Shown: piece by piece, positions 37,898-47,542 of the stretch
How the letters are laid out: each line of letters starts with the position of its first letter
How positions within the stretch are numbered: the first letter of the stretch is position 1
Assembly (NCBI GenBank): GCA_027064095.1
Contig: JAMOQI010000057.1
Location: forward strand, 1-64,000
From: Bacteroidales bacterium
Lineage (GTDB): Bacteria; Bacteroidota; Bacteroidia; Bacteroidales; UBA1556
Direction: 5' to 3'
Length of the DNA: 64,000 bases
The notes under the pieces: generated by a model
Told to the model about the DNA's origin: nothing
Databases searched by the model: none
The model's input: only the letters and a program-made list of their open reading frames with translations
Program-made: the position numbers and the translations under genes

Positions 37898-38350
37898 ATG
37901 GCAAAAAAATTAAGCATTGATATAGAGGAGGAAACAAATTATTTTGTGATAGGAATTAGCAGTACTTTAAAAGATTACAGACTGATGTTTTTCCTTAATA
38001 AGATTGATGATTTCGACTTTAAACGTGCCGAAACTTTTATATTTAATAAGAAAGACAAAAAATTTTCTTATTCTATGTATACCTATATTGATGAATTTAA
38101 TTTGCAGAATTTCTATTTATTGTCAAATAAGGTTAACTCTGTGAAACTTGTTCCAGACTACAAGCACTTCGATTATATTCTTATATTAGAAGGAGAATTT
38201 GAAGACGAATATGTTGGTGGATTAGTTAAAAAAATTAATTCGGTTTCCGGGGTTATGTTTGCTAGTGAAGTGAATTATAGTTCCATCAACAAAGTTCCAA
38301 ACCTGAGCCTTTCATTTGAGATGCATCTCGATAATATTCTTAAAAAATAA
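37898..38350 (+). CDS. IPExxxVDY family protein
   Basis: A 150-residue cytoplasmic protein. The N-terminus (MAKKLSIDI, then FVIGISSTLKDYRLMFFLNK) and the motif VPDYKHFDYIL near 87-97, a variant of IPExxxVDY, identify the Bacteroidota-specific family. The function is unknown. Members are often encoded next to pyk, whereas here pyk is about 5 kb away. The C-terminus overlaps the longest reading of the next gene, but not its likelier TTG start. Confidence 0.82.
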   Translation: MAKKLSIDIEEETNYFVIGISSTLKDYRLMFFLNKIDDFDFKRAETFIFNKKDKKFSYSMYTYIDEFNLQNFYLLSNKVNSVKLVPDYKHFDYILILEGEFEDEYVGGLVKKINSVSGVMFASEVNYSSINKVPNLSLSFEMHLDNILKK

Positions 38351-38354
38351 AAGA

Positions 38355-38975
38355 TTGTATTTAGCAAAATCTCCATATATTCTTACTAAAATTTCTCAGA
38401 AGTGGATTCATTGGGAAGTGAAGGATGTTATTGATACTATATTTCTTACTTTTGATGATGGTCCAATACCTGAAGTAACTCCAAAAGTATTAGATCTTTT
38501 GCAAAAATATAGTGCAAAGGCTACATTTTTTATGGTTGGAGAGAATGTGCAGCTTTATCCTGAACTATATCAAAGAGTTATATCTGAAGGTCATGCTGTT
38601 GGCAATCATAGTTTTAATCATCTAAAAGGTTTTTCTACTCCAAATGAGGATTATTTTATAAATATTGAGAAAGCTTCTAAATATATAGATAGCAGCCTGT
38701 TTAGGCCTCCTCATGGACAAATAAAACCTAGTCAAATTAAAGTCTTGAATAAGAGGTATAAGATTATTATGTGGTCGGTATTAAGTGGTGATTTTGACCC
38801 TAAGCTAAATTATGATATTTGTACAAAGAATGTTATCGAAAATGCAAAAAATGGTTCAATTATTGTGTTCCACGATAGTCTTAAAGCAGAAAAGAATATG
38901 TTACCTGCTTTAGAGAATACTTTAGTCTATTTTTCTAAAAAAGGCTTTGATTTTAGAAGTTTAAAGAATTTATAA
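38355..38975 (+). CDS. NodB-type polysaccharide deacetylase
   Basis: Removes acetyl groups from N-acetylated sugars in a polymer, probably peptidoglycan or chitin-like. All NodB motifs are present: TFDDGP, HSFNH (metal-binding His pair), RPPHG, a catalytic-region WSVLSGD and VFHDS. An ATG at 38316 gives 219 residues but overlaps the previous gene and adds a stretch absent from relatives. A TTG at 38355 gives a 207-residue protein starting (M)YLAKSPYIL, which fits the family better. No signal peptide is obvious, so the cell location is uncertain. Confidence 0.88.
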   Translation: MYLAKSPYILTKISQKWIHWEVKDVIDTIFLTFDDGPIPEVTPKVLDLLQKYSAKATFFMVGENVQLYPELYQRVISEGHAVGNHSFNHLKGFSTPNEDYFINIEKASKYIDSSLFRPPHGQIKPSQIKVLNKRYKIIMWSVLSGDFDPKLNYDICTKNVIENAKNGSIIVFHDSLKAEKNMLPALENTLVYFSKKGFDFRSLKNL

Positions 38976-38984
38976 TACAAAATA

Positions 38985-40376
38985 ATGCGTGCCATTTATA
39001 CATCTACTTTGTTGTTCTTATTGATTTTGTTGACGCAAAATGGATATTCGCAAACATCAAAATATTCTTCTCAAGATAGTATTGAAGTTCACTATAATTT
39101 TATTGTTGCTGCTAGTAAAGGTGAAGTGAATAGCGTAAATGTATTTATCAATCTTGGAGTAAATTTAGACTATAGAGATGGACAGGGAGCTACTGCTCTT
39201 TTTTATGCTGTTAATAATGGGCATATAGAGGTTGTTAAGACATTATTATATTATGGAGCCAATACAAACCTTGGCACTTACGATGGTTATACACCTTTAA
39301 TGGCGGCTTCTGCTAATGGTGATATTGATATGGCTCAGTTGTTACTTTATATCAAAAGTACAAAATTAGATTTGTATGATAATAAATATGGTACAGCTTT
39401 GAATTACGCAGCATATTACGGCAATTATTTTATTGTTGATATGTTGCTTTTTTATGGTGCCAATGCAAATATTTTAGATAGAAATTTTAATTCTAGTTTG
39501 TATTATGCTGCTCTAAATGGAGATACTGCTATTGTTTCTCGACTCATTAAAGCTAAAACTAAGATTTTGCATCAGAATAAAGATGGAATTTCACCCATGC
39601 ATATTGCTATAATCAAAAATGATACTGTTCTTTTCGATTTATTTTATAAGAGAATTAATTGGGTAGATATAGAGTCTTCTACACTTGAGGATTTGGTTAA
39701 GGCTGCTGTTAAATTTGAAAATGTTTATGCATTGGATTCTTTGCTGAAGTTGGATAATAATGATCTTTGCCAAAATAAGGAAATTACAAGAATAGCTTAT
39801 GTTACAGAGAATAGAAAAGTGATTAAAACTATTAAAGATTTAAATTTTAAGAAAATTTACACTCCGATTTTTTCGGCATTTCAATCTAATTTTAGCACCT
39901 CTTTTAATGGCGATGATTATATGTGTTATATGAGTATTGGAGTCAGAGAATCTCGATATAATTTAGATTTTAATATACGCTATGGTACTAGGTTTAGCCA
40001 GCATAGTATTGTTAAGCAGCAAAGTAAGAATGTGTACTATCAACTTTGGGAGAAGAGACGAATTATAGGCGTACAATTAAGAAAGAATTTTCTTTTGAGT
40101 AAATATAATTATTTTACTATAAAACCTTTTGTGGCAATAGATTTTCAAGGACATTGGGGCAAATATAAAGGCTATTCTGAAGGTATTAGTCCCAATTTTT
40201 ATATGGTACCGGAAATGGGCGTCTCTTTTCAAAAAGATTGGTTGGTATTTGATCTTTCATATCAATATGCTAAGTTCGTATTGGAAGGAGTTTCAAATAG
40301 CAGAATAAATTTAGGCATTGGTTTTATGATTCCTTTTTACGATAAACCAAATATAGATAATGAAATATGGGAATAA
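38985..40376 (+). CDS. Secreted ankyrin-repeat protein with C-terminal beta-barrel-like domain
   Basis: A 463-residue protein. The signal peptide ends near YSQ (residue 23). Five to six ankyrin repeats follow at about 38-230, with blocks such as GATALFYAVNNGHIEVVKTL, GYTPLMAASANGDIDMAQLL and GTALNYAAYYGNYFIVDMLL. A helical linker leads to about 290-455, where amphipathic strands rich in Tyr, Phe and Gly (CYMSIGVRESRYNLDF, NYFTIKPFVAIDFQGHW, INLGIGFMIPFY) look like an outer-membrane barrel. The combination would present ankyrin repeats on the envelope. The stop overlaps the following lipoprotein gene by 10 bp. Confidence 0.78.
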   Translation: MRAIYTSTLLFLLILLTQNGYSQTSKYSSQDSIEVHYNFIVAASKGEVNSVNVFINLGVNLDYRDGQGATALFYAVNNGHIEVVKTLLYYGANTNLGTYDGYTPLMAASANGDIDMAQLLLYIKSTKLDLYDNKYGTALNYAAYYGNYFIVDMLLFYGANANILDRNFNSSLYYAALNGDTAIVSRLIKAKTKILHQNKDGISPMHIAIIKNDTVLFDLFYKRINWVDIESSTLEDLVKAAVKFENVYALDSLLKLDNNDLCQNKEITRIAYVTENRKVIKTIKDLNFKKIYTPIFSAFQSNFSTSFNGDDYMCYMSIGVRESRYNLDFNIRYGTRFSQHSIVKQQSKNVYYQLWEKRRIIGVQLRKNFLLSKYNYFTIKPFVAIDFQGHWGKYKGYSEGISPNFYMVPEMGVSFQKDWLVFDLSYQYAKFVLEGVSNSRINLGIGFMIPFYDKPNIDNEIWE

Positions 40377-40810
40377 AAATTAGTAATAACAAGCTTTTGG
40401 TATTATTGGTAATTGTTTTAGTATCAACATCATGCAATAAGGGGAGTTTCGATGATAGTGATGTGGATTGCTATACCTACGATTATTCTGATTGTGAAAC
40501 TCAAAGACCTAGAGAAGCAGAAGTGGACTTTTTTTTTACTATTAATAATAATTTTAATTGGGTTCCTTTCGAGCTATATAAAGGCAATGTGGATAATGGT
40601 GAATTAATTCTTAGAGATACAGCATGGAATTCAAAAGTTACTTATGTTATGCCTATTCCAGAAACTTATTCTGTAAGAGCTATATATGAGCGTAATGGGG
40701 AAACTATATATACTGTTGATGGAGATCGATTAGATGTATTGTCGAAGCAGGTTTGTGATTCTATTTGCTGGACTATTAATGTTGATAATTTTGATTTAAG
40801 ATTACACTAG
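40367..40810 (+). CDS. Putative lipoprotein paired with the ankyrin/barrel protein
   Basis: A 147-residue protein with lipobox STSC (Cys23). The mature part has Cys pairs (DCYTYDYSDCE and KQVCDSICW) that may form disulphides, and is otherwise beta-rich. No family was recognised. The 10-bp overlap with the upstream ankyrin/barrel gene suggests coupled translation and a shared complex. Confidence 0.7.
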   Translation: MGIKISNNKLLVLLVIVLVSTSCNKGSFDDSDVDCYTYDYSDCETQRPREAEVDFFFTINNNFNWVPFELYKGNVDNGELILRDTAWNSKVTYVMPIPETYSVRAIYERNGETIYTVDGDRLDVLSKQVCDSICWTINVDNFDLRLH

Positions 40811-40898
40811 AGTTTAAATTGTTATATTGTTGATATTTAGAATGTTTAATTATGTAGATTTATAAATTAACATCTTCTAGTATAAAAGCAAAAAAAAC

Positions 40899-40906
40899 TA
40901 TCTTTG
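40899..40906 (+). promoter_or_regulatory. Promoter -7 element for the GH92 gene
   Basis: TATCTTTG, an exact match to TAnnTTTG, 25 bp upstream of the ATG. Confidence 0.6.
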
Positions 40907-40931
40907 TTAAATTTTATAATTTTGAAGTCAT

Positions 40932-43856
40932 ATGAAGAGGTTTTTTTATTTGTTTACAATGGTATTATTGATTGTTTCATTTACAAATTGTAATAAAAAT
41001 AATACAAAGAATGACATCCTCAATTATGTAAATCCTATTATCGGAACAGGAGGTCATGGACACACATATCCCGGAGCCACTTCGCCTTTCGGAATGGTGC
41101 AATTAAGTCCGGATACTCGATTAGGAGGTTGGGATGGATGTTCGGGATATCATTATTCCGATTCGATAATATATGGCTTTTCACATACTCATTTAAGTGG
41201 TACAGGAGTTTCTGACTATGGTGATATATTAATTATGCCTATTCATGGTAATTCTGTATTTGATAAAACTAAATATTCTTCTCATTTTTCTCACAAAAAT
41301 GAAAAAGCTGAAGCCGGTTATTATAAAGTACTTTTAGATAAAGGCAATATTTTGGCAGAACTTACAACCACTACAAGAACAGGAATGCATAGGTACTCTT
41401 TTGATAATGAGGATAGTAATAAGATTGTTCTTGACCTTCAACACAGAGATATAGTTTTAAAATCTTATTTTAAAAAAGTAAACGATTCTACTATTGAAGG
41501 ATATAGAATTTCTAAAGCATGGGCACAACATCAAACTGTTTGTTTTGTGATGGTTTTCTCACATAAAATCCTGAATATTAATATAAAGTCACAGGATAGT
41601 GTGTTCAATTCTGATGAGTTTGTTTTGGATAAAGGAGTGGTTGCATCAATAAATTTTGGAACTATTGAGAACAAACAAATACTGGTAAAAGTTGGAATAT
41701 CTGCTGTAGATATTGATGGTGCGGTGAAAAATTTATCTGTAGAAAATCCTTCGTGGGATTTTGACAGTATTAAAGTGGCTAATCAGAATTACTGGCGTAA
41801 AGAGCTTGGTAAAATTGAAATAGAAGATAAGGATATTGAAAGAAAAACTAATTTTTATACCTCACTATATCATACTATGATAGTTCCTAATATGTTTTCT
41901 GATGTTGATGGCAGATATAGAGGGATGGATTTAAAAATACATAAAACAAAATCGAATCAATATACTGTGTTTTCACTCTGGGATACATACCGAGCCACTC
42001 ATCCATTATATACTATTATTGATACCAAGCGTACTAGAGAATATATACAAACATTTAAAAATCAGTATAATGACGGTGGCACTCTTCCTATTTGGGAACT
42101 TGCTGCAAATTATACCCGATGCATGATTGGATATCATTCCATTCCGGTAATTGTAGATGCTTATATGAAAGGTTTGACAGATATTCAGGCAGATACTCTG
42201 TTGCAAATGATGCTTACAAGTGCTTATGAAAACAATTCGGGGCTTAATGCTTATCGTAAATATGGATATATTTCTAGTGGTGATGCTGCTGAATCTGTTT
42301 CCAAAACATTGGAATACGCTTATGATGATTGGTGTATTGCTACATTAGCTAAAGAATCTGGCAATGATAGTATTTATAAGGAATTTATTAAAAGAGCCCA
42401 AAATTATAAGAATTTATTCGACTCCCAGACTAATTATATGCGACCAAAGATAAATCAGACATGGAAGACTCCTTTTGATCCTTCGGAAGTAGATTTTAAT
42501 TATACTGAGGCTAATTCATGGCAATATAGTTTTTATGTGCCTCAAGATATTTATACTCTTATAAAATTAAATGGAGGAAGGGAAAATTTTGAGAAAAAGC
42601 TTGATAATTTGTTTTCGGCAAATAGCAAAACAATTGGAAGACAGCAGTCTGATATTACCGGTCTGATAGGTCAGTATGCTCATGGAAATGAACCTAGCCA
42701 TCATATGGCATATCTTTATAATTATGTAAACAGGCCTAAAAAAACACAAAAGTATGTTAGTAAAATTGTAAATAATTTTTATAAAAACACTCCCCAAGGG
42801 CTTTGTGGTAACGAGGATTGTGGACAAATGTCGGCATGGTATGTTTTATCTACTATAGGATTTTATCCTGTTAATCCGGCAAATGGAGAATATGTGTTTG
42901 GTAAACCGTTTTTTGATAAAACAATAATTAATCTTGAAAGTGGAAAACGGTTTATTATAGAGAGGACTGGTTCCAAAAAGCCAGATGCCGTTGTAGGAGC
43001 AATATTTTTAAATAATAAAAAATATAGCAAGGCTTATATTGATTATAAGGATATTATGCATGGTGGCAAGTTAGTGTTTGAAATGACTGATAGCAACTCA
43101 ATTGACTTTAATGATGCCGATTTACCAAAATCGATAATTTCTGATTATCTTATTGTCACTACACCTACAATAGTTAAGGGGAAAAGGACATTTAGGGATT
43201 CTACAATAGTTGTGATTGAGAAAATTGATGATGAAAAAATATTTTATTCTATTGATAATGGTGTTAAGTGTGAATATAATTTGCCTTTTTTTATTAAAAG
43301 CAGTTGTCAACTTAGAATGTGGAAGGATAAAAGTCCGGTAGTAATTGCATATTTCTATAAGATACCAGAAGGAATGAAAATTTCGATAAGCAATAAATGG
43401 CCAAATCAGGATTTTCCTTGGCATAAGCAATATAATGCCGGTGGAAATGATGCTTTAATAGATGGCATAAAAGGAACATTGAACTTTAGAACAGGTGACT
43501 GGCAAGGTTATTATTGGGAAGATTTTGAAGCCGTTGTAGATTTAGGTAAGTCAAAAAAAATTCATAGCATTAGTGTAAATTGTTTGCAGGATACTCGTTC
43601 ATGGATTTGGATGCCTGTTGAGGTAAAATATTTGGGGTCAAATGATTCAATTACTTTCAAACCTCTGGGTGTTATTACTAATACCGTTAGTAAATTTGCG
43701 GAGGGACCTCTAATTAAGGATTTCAAAATAGCAATTAATAATAAATCATTCAGATATATAAAAGTTTTTGCTAAGAATCATAATATTTGTCCAAAAGGTC
43801 ACCCCGGCGAAGGGGGAAAAGGATTTATTTTTATGGATGAGATTGAGGTTAAGTAA
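40932..43856 (+). CDS. GH92 family glycosidase (alpha-mannosidase type), lipoprotein
   Basis: An exo-acting, calcium-dependent inverting alpha-mannosidase by family. The 974-residue protein has lipobox FTNC (Cys20). GH92 hallmarks are VNPIIGTGGHGHTYPGA near 32, PFGMVQLSPDT, YEDDWCIA-like YAYDDWCIA, YTEANSWQY with the catalytic-region Glu near 526, GNEPSHHMAYLYNY near 585 and GNEDCGQMSAWYVLST. After about residue 740 there is a further module, of which the last ~130 residues resemble an F5/8-type C (CBM32-like) domain (DWQGYYWEDFEAVVDLG). The bond specificity cannot be read off. It stands alone, without SusC/SusD genes. Confidence 0.93.
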   Translation: MKRFFYLFTMVLLIVSFTNCNKNNTKNDILNYVNPIIGTGGHGHTYPGATSPFGMVQLSPDTRLGGWDGCSGYHYSDSIIYGFSHTHLSGTGVSDYGDILIMPIHGNSVFDKTKYSSHFSHKNEKAEAGYYKVLLDKGNILAELTTTTRTGMHRYSFDNEDSNKIVLDLQHRDIVLKSYFKKVNDSTIEGYRISKAWAQHQTVCFVMVFSHKILNINIKSQDSVFNSDEFVLDKGVVASINFGTIENKQILVKVGISAVDIDGAVKNLSVENPSWDFDSIKVANQNYWRKELGKIEIEDKDIERKTNFYTSLYHTMIVPNMFSDVDGRYRGMDLKIHKTKSNQYTVFSLWDTYRATHPLYTIIDTKRTREYIQTFKNQYNDGGTLPIWELAANYTRCMIGYHSIPVIVDAYMKGLTDIQADTLLQMMLTSAYENNSGLNAYRKYGYISSGDAAESVSKTLEYAYDDWCIATLAKESGNDSIYKEFIKRAQNYKNLFDSQTNYMRPKINQTWKTPFDPSEVDFNYTEANSWQYSFYVPQDIYTLIKLNGGRENFEKKLDNLFSANSKTIGRQQSDITGLIGQYAHGNEPSHHMAYLYNYVNRPKKTQKYVSKIVNNFYKNTPQGLCGNEDCGQMSAWYVLSTIGFYPVNPANGEYVFGKPFFDKTIINLESGKRFIIERTGSKKPDAVVGAIFLNNKKYSKAYIDYKDIMHGGKLVFEMTDSNSIDFNDADLPKSIISDYLIVTTPTIVKGKRTFRDSTIVVIEKIDDEKIFYSIDNGVKCEYNLPFFIKSSCQLRMWKDKSPVVIAYFYKIPEGMKISISNKWPNQDFPWHKQYNAGGNDALIDGIKGTLNFRTGDWQGYYWEDFEAVVDLGKSKKIHSISVNCLQDTRSWIWMPVEVKYLGSNDSITFKPLGVITNTVSKFAEGPLIKDFKIAINNKSFRYIKVFAKNHNICPKGHPGEGGKGFIFMDEIEVK

Positions 43857-43882
43857 TGAATTTAGATAATTATTTTATCACT

Positions 43883-43929
43883 TTAGTTTTACTTAATTGT
43901 CAAGATTATTTGTGAATAATCCGAGTTAA
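43883..43929 (+). repeat. Dispersed repeat, solo 3' fragment
   Basis: Matches only the 3' end of the long repeat copies: TTAGTTTTACTTAATTGTCA, then the stem-loop GATTATT-TGTG-AATAATC and CGAGTT. It is located 26 bp after the GH92 stop. Confidence 0.8.
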
Positions 43930-44006
43930 CAAAGTGAGGATACGATTGCTCTTTTTGATAATGCCTGATACAATAAATCAATATTATTTTAAAGCTTCAA
44001 ATTGAT

Positions 44007-44014
44007 TAACTTTG
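44007..44014 (+). promoter_or_regulatory. Promoter -7 element for gltX
   Basis: TAACTTTG matches TAnnTTTG, 22 bp upstream of the ATG. Confidence 0.6.
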
Positions 44015-44036
44015 CCGCCTTAAATTTTTTTTAGAA

Positions 44037-45557
44037 ATGTCAGAGAAAACAGTAAGAGTAAGATTTGCACCAAGCCCAACTGGACCATTACATATTGGTG
44101 GTGTTCGAACAGCATTATACAATTATTTATTCGCTCGTCAGAATGGTGGGAAAATGATATTGCGAATAGAAGATACAGATCAAAGCCGTTTTGTTGAAGG
44201 TGCTGAGGACTATATTATTAATGCTTTACAGTGGTGTGGAATAGAGATTGATGAATCTGTAATTAGTGGAGGTGATTTTGGACCTTATCGTCAATCGGAT
44301 CGTAAGGATTTGTATGAAGCTTATGCTGATAAGCTAATAGAAAATGATTGGGCATATTATGCTTTCGATACTGCTGACGAGTTGAATAAATTACGCTCTG
44401 ATGCTGAAATGCAAGGCAATACTTTCGTTTATAGTCATGCTAATAGAAATAGCCTTAATAATTCTTTAAATATAGGGTTGCAAAAAGCAAAAGACTTGAT
44501 TTCTCAAGGTGATGACTTTGTTGTTAGGTTCAAAATGCCAGAGGATTATGAGTTAGAAATGCAAGATATTATAAGAGGCGATGTAAAAGTAAATACAGCT
44601 ACTCTTGACGATAAAATCCTTTTTAAGTCAGATGGAATGCCTACATATCATCTTGCTAATATTGTTGATGACCACTTAATGGAAATATCTCATGTTATCA
44701 GAGGTGAAGAGTGGTTACCATCAATGCCATTGCATATTATGCTTTATAAGGCTCTAGGTTGGGAAACCCCACAATTTGCGCATTTACCGTTACTTTTAAA
44801 ACCTAAAGGAAATGGGAAATTAAGTAAACGTGATGGCGATAAATTAGGTTTTCCTGTTTTTCCTACACAATGGGTAAATCCACAAACTGGAGAAAAATCA
44901 ATGGGATACAGAGAAGAAGGATATTTCCCTCAAGCATTTATTAATATGCTTGCCCTCTTGGGGTGGAATAGTGGTACTGAGCAAGAGATTTTCAGTATGG
45001 AAGAATTAATAAAGAAGTTTAGTCTTGAAAGAGTTAATAAGTCTGGGGCTCGCTTTGATCCTGAAAAAGCAAAGTGGTTTAACCACCAGTATATGATTAA
45101 AAGTGACGATGCTGAGTTGGCAAAGTTGTTTAATAAGCAACTTCAAACTAAGAATATTGATGTAGATTTCGATAAGCTGGTGAGGATAGTCTCTATTGTT
45201 AAATCCAGAGCGGTATTTGTTAAAGACTTATGGGAGCAAAGCTCATTCTTTTTTGTAGCACCTACCGAATACGATGCCAAAACAAAAAAGAAAAACTGGA
45301 AAGAGAATACTCCGGCAATGATGACTGATTTGATTAATGTTCTTAACGGAATAGCAGATTTTAGTAGTGCGAAAACTGAAGAAATTGTAAAAGCCTGGAT
45401 ATTTGAAAATGAATATAGTATGGGGAAGGTAATGAATGCATTTCGTTTAAGTGTAGTAGGTGCCGCTAAAGGTCCTCATATGTTTGATATCATTGAGATA
45501 ATAGGTAAAGAAGAAACTATAAAAAGAATTTCAAAAGCTATTGACGCATTGGGTTAA
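44037..45557 (+). CDS. gltX: Glutamyl-tRNA synthetase
   Basis: Charges tRNA-Glu. The 506-residue class I synthetase has the HIGH-type motif HIGG at 19-22 in SPTGPLHIGGVRTALYNY and the KMSKS-type LSKRD in KGNGKLSKRDGDKLGF. The anticodon-binding C-terminal domain is full length. It is a discriminating or non-discriminating form; the absence or presence of gatCAB cannot be judged here. Confidence 0.97.
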   Translation: MSEKTVRVRFAPSPTGPLHIGGVRTALYNYLFARQNGGKMILRIEDTDQSRFVEGAEDYIINALQWCGIEIDESVISGGDFGPYRQSDRKDLYEAYADKLIENDWAYYAFDTADELNKLRSDAEMQGNTFVYSHANRNSLNNSLNIGLQKAKDLISQGDDFVVRFKMPEDYELEMQDIIRGDVKVNTATLDDKILFKSDGMPTYHLANIVDDHLMEISHVIRGEEWLPSMPLHIMLYKALGWETPQFAHLPLLLKPKGNGKLSKRDGDKLGFPVFPTQWVNPQTGEKSMGYREEGYFPQAFINMLALLGWNSGTEQEIFSMEELIKKFSLERVNKSGARFDPEKAKWFNHQYMIKSDDAELAKLFNKQLQTKNIDVDFDKLVRIVSIVKSRAVFVKDLWEQSSFFFVAPTEYDAKTKKKNWKENTPAMMTDLINVLNGIADFSSAKTEEIVKAWIFENEYSMGKVMNAFRLSVVGAAKGPHMFDIIEIIGKEETIKRISKAIDALG

Positions 45558-45589
45558 TAGTAACAATAATTTATTTTAAATAATGTATA

Positions 45590-46870
45590 ATGAATAAAGC
45601 GATAATAATAGTAATAATAGCCTTTTCAAGTCTTTTGTTAAGGGCACAAGATGATATTAAAGTAATGCAATATAATCTTTTAAATTATGGGAATATTACC
45701 TCATATTGTACTGCTAGTAATAATAATATGGCAACCAAAGAAGGATATCTAAGGACTATTATTAACTATGTAAATCCGGATATTTTTACCGTTAACGAGT
45801 TGGCAAGCAATACTTATGTTATTGGCCGCCTTCTTGATTCGGTTATGAATAATAATCCTCTAAAGATATATGGTAAAGCTGATTATATCAATACTAATGG
45901 TAGTGATTTAACAAATATGTTGTATTACAATAAAGCCAAACTTGTTTATGTTAGTGCCGAAAGCCTTCAGAATCATGTTAGGGATATAGTTTTGTATAAG
46001 CTATACTATAAAAGTCCAAATCTTGCTCAGTCGCATGATACTGCATGGGTAAATTTTATTGTTGGACACCTGAAGGCAGGAAGTGGTTCTTCTGATAAAG
46101 CCGATAGAGATCAGATGACTTCTGATGCAATGACATATCTTGTTAATCATAATTATCATGGTAATTATACTTTTATGGGTGATTTTAATATTAGAAGTAG
46201 TAACGAACAGTCTTACAAGAATTTGATAAATTATTCTGATATTAATTATCGTTTTTTTGATCCTATAAATCGCCCCGGGAATTGGAATAATTCTAGCAGT
46301 TATGCCGATATACATACTCAGTCTACACATTCTTCATCAAATGGATGTGCCTCCGGGGGAGGTTGTGATGATAGATTTGATTTTATTCTTATTTCTAATG
46401 ATTTAAAGCAAGGAAATGCACATGTTAATTATGTTGCTAATAGCTATACTGTTATTGGAAATGATGGAAATCATTTTAACAAATCTATAAACTCTGGAAC
46501 AAACAATAGTGCTCCTGCTAACATTATAAATGCTTTGTATAATATGAGCGATCACTTGCCTGTTTCGCTTGAGTTGCATTTTGATAATCAAGTTTCCACT
46601 GTTGCTAAAAATGATAATAATTACTTAAAAGTAAACTACCAAAATCCTGTTGATGGGAATTTAGATTTGTATATTGAGAGTAATGAATATCAGGAGTTAT
46701 CAGTAGAATTATGGTCTATTAATGGGCGAAAAATCAGTAGTGAAGATTTAGGAAGAAATATGTATTTTCATACAAACATCTCAATGCAGGATTTGTCAAA
46801 AGGCATGTACTTTATAAGAATAGTAAATTTGTATGGTGAGAATATTTATTCATCTAAAATCATTAAATAA
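45590..46870 (+). CDS. Secreted endonuclease/exonuclease/phosphatase-fold protein with T9SS sorting domain
   Basis: A 426-residue protein. The signal peptide ends at RAQ (residue 19). The EEP fold is shown by VMQYNLLNYG near 25, DIFTVNELAS with the metal-binding Glu near 70, FMGDFNIRSS near 197 and SDHLPVSLEL near 322 (catalytic Asp-His). The last ~85 residues form a type A sorting domain (LSVELWSINGRKI, LSKGMYFIRI, SSKIIK). A secreted nuclease or phosphodiesterase is likely. Distinguishing DNase from other members needs biochemistry. A lipoprotein gene follows 9 bp downstream. Confidence 0.9.
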   Translation: MNKAIIIVIIAFSSLLLRAQDDIKVMQYNLLNYGNITSYCTASNNNMATKEGYLRTIINYVNPDIFTVNELASNTYVIGRLLDSVMNNNPLKIYGKADYINTNGSDLTNMLYYNKAKLVYVSAESLQNHVRDIVLYKLYYKSPNLAQSHDTAWVNFIVGHLKAGSGSSDKADRDQMTSDAMTYLVNHNYHGNYTFMGDFNIRSSNEQSYKNLINYSDINYRFFDPINRPGNWNNSSSYADIHTQSTHSSSNGCASGGGCDDRFDFILISNDLKQGNAHVNYVANSYTVIGNDGNHFNKSINSGTNNSAPANIINALYNMSDHLPVSLELHFDNQVSTVAKNDNNYLKVNYQNPVDGNLDLYIESNEYQELSVELWSINGRKISSEDLGRNMYFHTNISMQDLSKGMYFIRIVNLYGENIYSSKIIK

Positions 46871-46879
46871 ATTACAGTA

Positions 46880-47533
46880 ATGCCTTTTGTAAATAAAATA
46901 AGTCGTTTTATAATTTTTATCACACTGTTTCTTTTAACGTCATGTGTTGATATACTGAATGTTGTAAATATAAATTCAGATAAAAGTGGAACTGCTTTTG
47001 TTGGAATTCAAGTTAATGCCATCAGTAGTTTGATCAATCTAAGTGGTGAAGATTTACAAGATGAGATTAAAAATTCAGTTGTGTCATTTCCTTCACAGGC
47101 AGCCGCTGATTTAAGTACAATTTCTGGAATTCACAATATTAAGACATATACCACTTTGGCATTGGGTAAAATAGGGGTAGAGTTCGAATTTGATAACCCA
47201 CGTGCATTGAATAAAGCATATTATAAGTTGTTAGGAAAAGAGAAAAAATTTTATTACCCAAAATTAATAAGTATTACGAGGAATAAGGTAAAAGTGAAGA
47301 ATATTACTCCTTATATAAATTATTATTTTAATAATAATGAGAGTATGCTTACAAAGAGTGATTTACTTAAATATCTTAAATATACTACCTTAATAAAGGT
47401 CCCAAGGAATATTAAGGAAGGTTCATTTCAACATGGTAATTTATCTAATAATAAAAAAGAATTGCGATATAGTATTCCAATGAAAAGAATTATAGATGAA
47501 TCTGCATCAACCTCCAATGAGTTGAAATATTAG
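46880..47533 (+). CDS. Putative lipoprotein
   Basis: A 217-residue protein with lipobox LTSC (Cys22). The following segment NINSDKSGTAFVGIQVN and later LGKIGVEFEFDNPRALNKAY have the look of the LppM/DUF3153-like fold, but the match is too weak to name it. It is probably in one transcript with the upstream nuclease-like gene. The function is unknown. Confidence 0.7.
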   Translation: MPFVNKISRFIIFITLFLLTSCVDILNVVNINSDKSGTAFVGIQVNAISSLINLSGEDLQDEIKNSVVSFPSQAAADLSTISGIHNIKTYTTLALGKIGVEFEFDNPRALNKAYYKLLGKEKKFYYPKLISITRNKVKVKNITPYINYYFNNNESMLTKSDLLKYLKYTTLIKVPRNIKEGSFQHGNLSNNKKELRYSIPMKRIIDESASTSNELKY

Positions 47534-47542
47534 TATATTACA

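Noticed and set aside
46001-46330. Open frame on the minus strand inside the secreted nuclease-like gene
   Set aside because: The plus-strand frame has all EEP motifs. The opposite frame has no recognisable domain and is only the mirror of AT-rich codons.
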